From: Brevipalpus yothersi
Lineage: Eukaryota; Arthropoda; Arachnida; Trombidiformes; Tenuipalpidae
Direction of reading: 5' to 3'
Length of the DNA: 64,000 nt
Assembly: GCA_003956705.1 (NCBI GenBank)
Contig: QZCP01000290.1
Location: 62,001-126,000, forward strand
The notes under the pieces: model-generated
Database searches by the model: none
Told to the model about the DNA's origin: nothing
The model's input: only the letters and a program-made list of their open reading frames with translations
Position numbers and translations under genes: made by a program
Shown: positions 61,869-64,000 of the stretch, piece after piece
Layout: the number at the start of each line of letters is the position of its first letter
How positions within the stretch are numbered: the stretch's first letter is position 1

Positions 61869-62865
61869 TGTTTTCATAGACCCCAAATTGATAGAGAGAA
61901 AATTTTGGTAACTTTTTATGCTTGCAAGTTAGTCGTATAGAAAAATTTGATTCGTTTATAGAATAGGATAGCTGTATCACATCGCTATGAGTTCAACAAA
62001 TATTTGCTTTCCATGATGTCTTTTTTTAGTGGTGAAAAAAATTCACATCATTCCATGGATCAAGAATGCAGCGAAAAAAGTTTATTTGAATGACCTATGA
62101 TGCAATGTATGATTTGCATGGTTAACCTGACAAAATTTTGATACCTTTTATTGTGTATTAAATATTTGAAAGCTGTTACGAAATTTTGATCAATCAAAAT
62201 ACATTGTGGCCTAAGCCCCTTAGCAGGCTCTGAAATTCTTCCAACCTAGGGTAGATGATTGTATTCTCTGGCAAGGAAACTAGGCTGTTTGCAAAATGAT
62301 AAATATTGATGTGTTTTATTTTCCTGTGAACCACAGTGAATCTTGAGAGTCGAATTCAAAAGAAAAGTTTGCAGAGCTAATATGTTTTATTTTTAAACTT
62401 CTGGGGATATATTCCATGAAAAAATTTGTGCGAGAATAAAATTTTACGCGCACCACTCAATAATAGAGTGAGTAAAATTCTCCGGGGATTCTTTCTCATT
62501 AACTTATAATATTTTACAGATAAGTTCTCCCCTAAATTGTTTAAAAAATTGCTACTTGTATCTTGTTCATGTACATGTACATGATAATATACTCTCCTTC
62601 AAAGAAATCATGATGAAGAGTCGATAGTCATCTTCCAAATTTTCCATCCTCCTTTGCCCTCTTCAAGTTCACTCTACTATGATTCGCAATCTTCTTAAAT
62701 TATCCACTCTCTCTTTCTTCCTATCATATAATGCAATGAAAGTAATTTGTTCAACGATCTTTAGCATCACAAGAATGCTCACTCGAAAGTATTGACTATT
62801 TCCTTTTCCCACAAACTTGGATGCTGTAGAAAATGCCCTGATGTACATTTTACGCTTATGTGAAA

Positions 62866-62952
<87 letters not shown>

Positions 62953-63555
62953 GTTTGCCAATGGGTTGGAATAAAGTTCTTTCAGCTAAATGCTTGCATT
63001 TTATTCTAAATAACTCAGTCTAGCTGGGGCTTTTCTTGCTCTTCCACTATCACAGTCAAGCAGTATTCCTTCAACAATGTTGTATCTAACGGAACATTCT
63101 CATGATATTGCAAATTATTCTCAACTCTATTCACTTCTCGTTTCGAGTGAGTGATTTTGATCACTCAAAGTGTTTTGAGGCTGAAGACTGATCATTGACA
63201 AAAGTTATGACTTTCACGAAAGTTAATGATAACATCCATAACACATCATTTTCCATTCCCTATATCATCAAAGAATGGGAGGAAGCACAATTTCATGAAA
63301 TATTTTGATCGATTAAAATTGTGATCAAAAAGGGCAACAATGTTGTATTAGCCACAATATTTTTATTGTTTCTTAAAGAAATAATTTGTTATCAAACAGT
63401 ATCCAGATACCAGAGTGATGGAGTTGAATGAAAATCGACTTGAGAATCGAAATACATATACATACTTGAACACTATCAAGATCCAACTCATCACTGCTGG
63501 AATTGCAAAATTCCATGTTCATAATGATTATCGAGCCATCGATTAAATCTCAGGC
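61869..63555. other. Non-coding stretch with a CT microsatellite
   Basis: AT-rich sequence with no recognisable gene on either strand. The only long open frames are the CT repeat at 62871-62948 read on each strand. Confidence 0.5.
62871..62948. repeat. (CT)n microsatellite, about 78 bp
   Basis: An uninterrupted CT run. Confidence 0.98.
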
Positions 63556-63698
63556 TCATAATATTTCAGTTTTATAAGTTGACATGCTCCTCTGATTCAA
63601 CCTTGTACTTGAAATCCCATTTGATCTTCCTCCCGGCATAGAAAGAGCATTCATGTCATCAGTAACGGTTTTAGGTGTATTTGTTCCAGGCGATCGAG
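63556..63698 (-). CDS. Possible last coding exon of a gene extending beyond the right edge
   Basis: On the minus strand a polypyrimidine stretch ending TTCCCAAAACAG is followed by 143 nt that stay open to a TGA. They code a hydrophilic, Ser/Thr-rich tail that opens RSPGTNTPKTVTDDM and ends STYKTEIL. That looks like the cytoplasmic end of a larger protein, and the final EIL could be a class III PDZ ligand. No upstream exon is visible in the last 300 bp, so the family cannot be named. It may also be a chance frame. Confidence 0.3.
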
Positions 63699-64000
63699 CT
63701 GTTTTGGGAAGAAAGAACAAGATATAACACCCAAAATCGATTAGAAGATCGAAAGTGAAAAAAAGTAATGCAGCTTCAATCAGGATAAGAAGAGAAAACA
63801 ACATGGTTTGCAATATGGTTTTGACATAAATCAGATTAATTTTGAGATAGTAGTGTACAGTATGAAGGCTAAGTGTGTTTAATGGAGGGAGAAAAAAATT
63901 TTTTCAAGCCAGCCACATGTTCACCTTCATTTGATTAAGTCTTTGGATATAACATTAAAGAAAACATGAAGCTCCATGCAATTATTCATCTTTTTCCAAA
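63699..64000. other. Right edge, probable intron or flank
   Basis: AT-rich sequence without a recognised feature. If the exon at 63556-63698 is real, this is its upstream intron. Confidence 0.35.

Noticed and set aside
1..64000. tRNA, rRNA, CRISPR or viral sequence
   Set aside because: I looked for tRNA B-box-like GGTTCGANTCC, rRNA-like blocks, direct-repeat arrays with spacers, and polymerase or capsid motifs, and found none convincing by eye.

Overview
This window is nuclear DNA of an animal, most likely an arthropod. The genes are animal-type orthologues split by GT-AG introns, the base composition is AT-rich (roughly two thirds A+T by eye), and there are many long AG/CT dinucleotide microsatellites. 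A Ror receptor with an Ig domain, a trypsin-fold secreted protease and a ZSWIM8/EBAX-1/Dora-type protein would suit a mite or other chelicerate. That placement is an inference; no marker here fixes the species. No rRNA, tRNA, CRISPR array or prokaryotic feature was seen.

Layout. (1) 1-5.2 kb holds a secreted trypsin-fold protease (two exons) and an intronless single-pass membrane protein with an EB-like Cys-rich ectodomain and a cytoplasmic PPPY motif. (2) 5.2-25.8 kb is one large minus-strand gene, a Ror-family receptor. I rebuilt it from nine exons whose splice phases all agree (1142 residues: signal peptide, acidic/His-rich linker, Ig, Ser/Asn-rich linker, Frizzled CRD, kringle, transmembrane helix, kinase). 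Its kinase lacks the ATP-binding Lys and the DFG Asp. (3) 25.8-33.4 kb has no convincing gene. (4) 33.4-60.5 kb is a compact housekeeping block with mostly short introns: NUP160 (12 exons, -), WDR26 (7 exons, -), ROGDI (8 exons, +), DEF8 (6 exons, -), SDHC (1 exon, +), ZSWIM8 (6 exons, -) and CCT8 (2 exons, -). (5) 60.5-64 kb is mostly non-coding. It has a candidate Tc1/mariner-type non-autonomous element (30-bp terminal inverted repeats flanked by TA) and possibly the last coding exon of a gene running off the right edge.

The genes are not an operon or a single pathway. Shared themes are ubiquitin ligase adaptors (WDR26 in CTLH/GID; ZSWIM8 with CUL3) and endolysosome function (ROGDI in V-ATPase assembly; DEF8 as a RAB7 effector). 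The other core genes act at the nuclear pore (NUP160), in mitochondrial complex II (SDHC) and in cytosolic protein folding (CCT8). For each spliced gene the exon lengths add up to an intact frame, and the translated exons join where the vertebrate orthologues are continuous.

I found no clearly undescribed multi-gene system. The best leads are the degenerate Ror kinase with its possible short secreted isoform, the TA-flanked inverted-repeat element, a perfect three-unit heat-shock element upstream of CCT8, and the set of very long AG/CT tracts, one of which forms the polypyrimidine tract of the Ror kinase exon.
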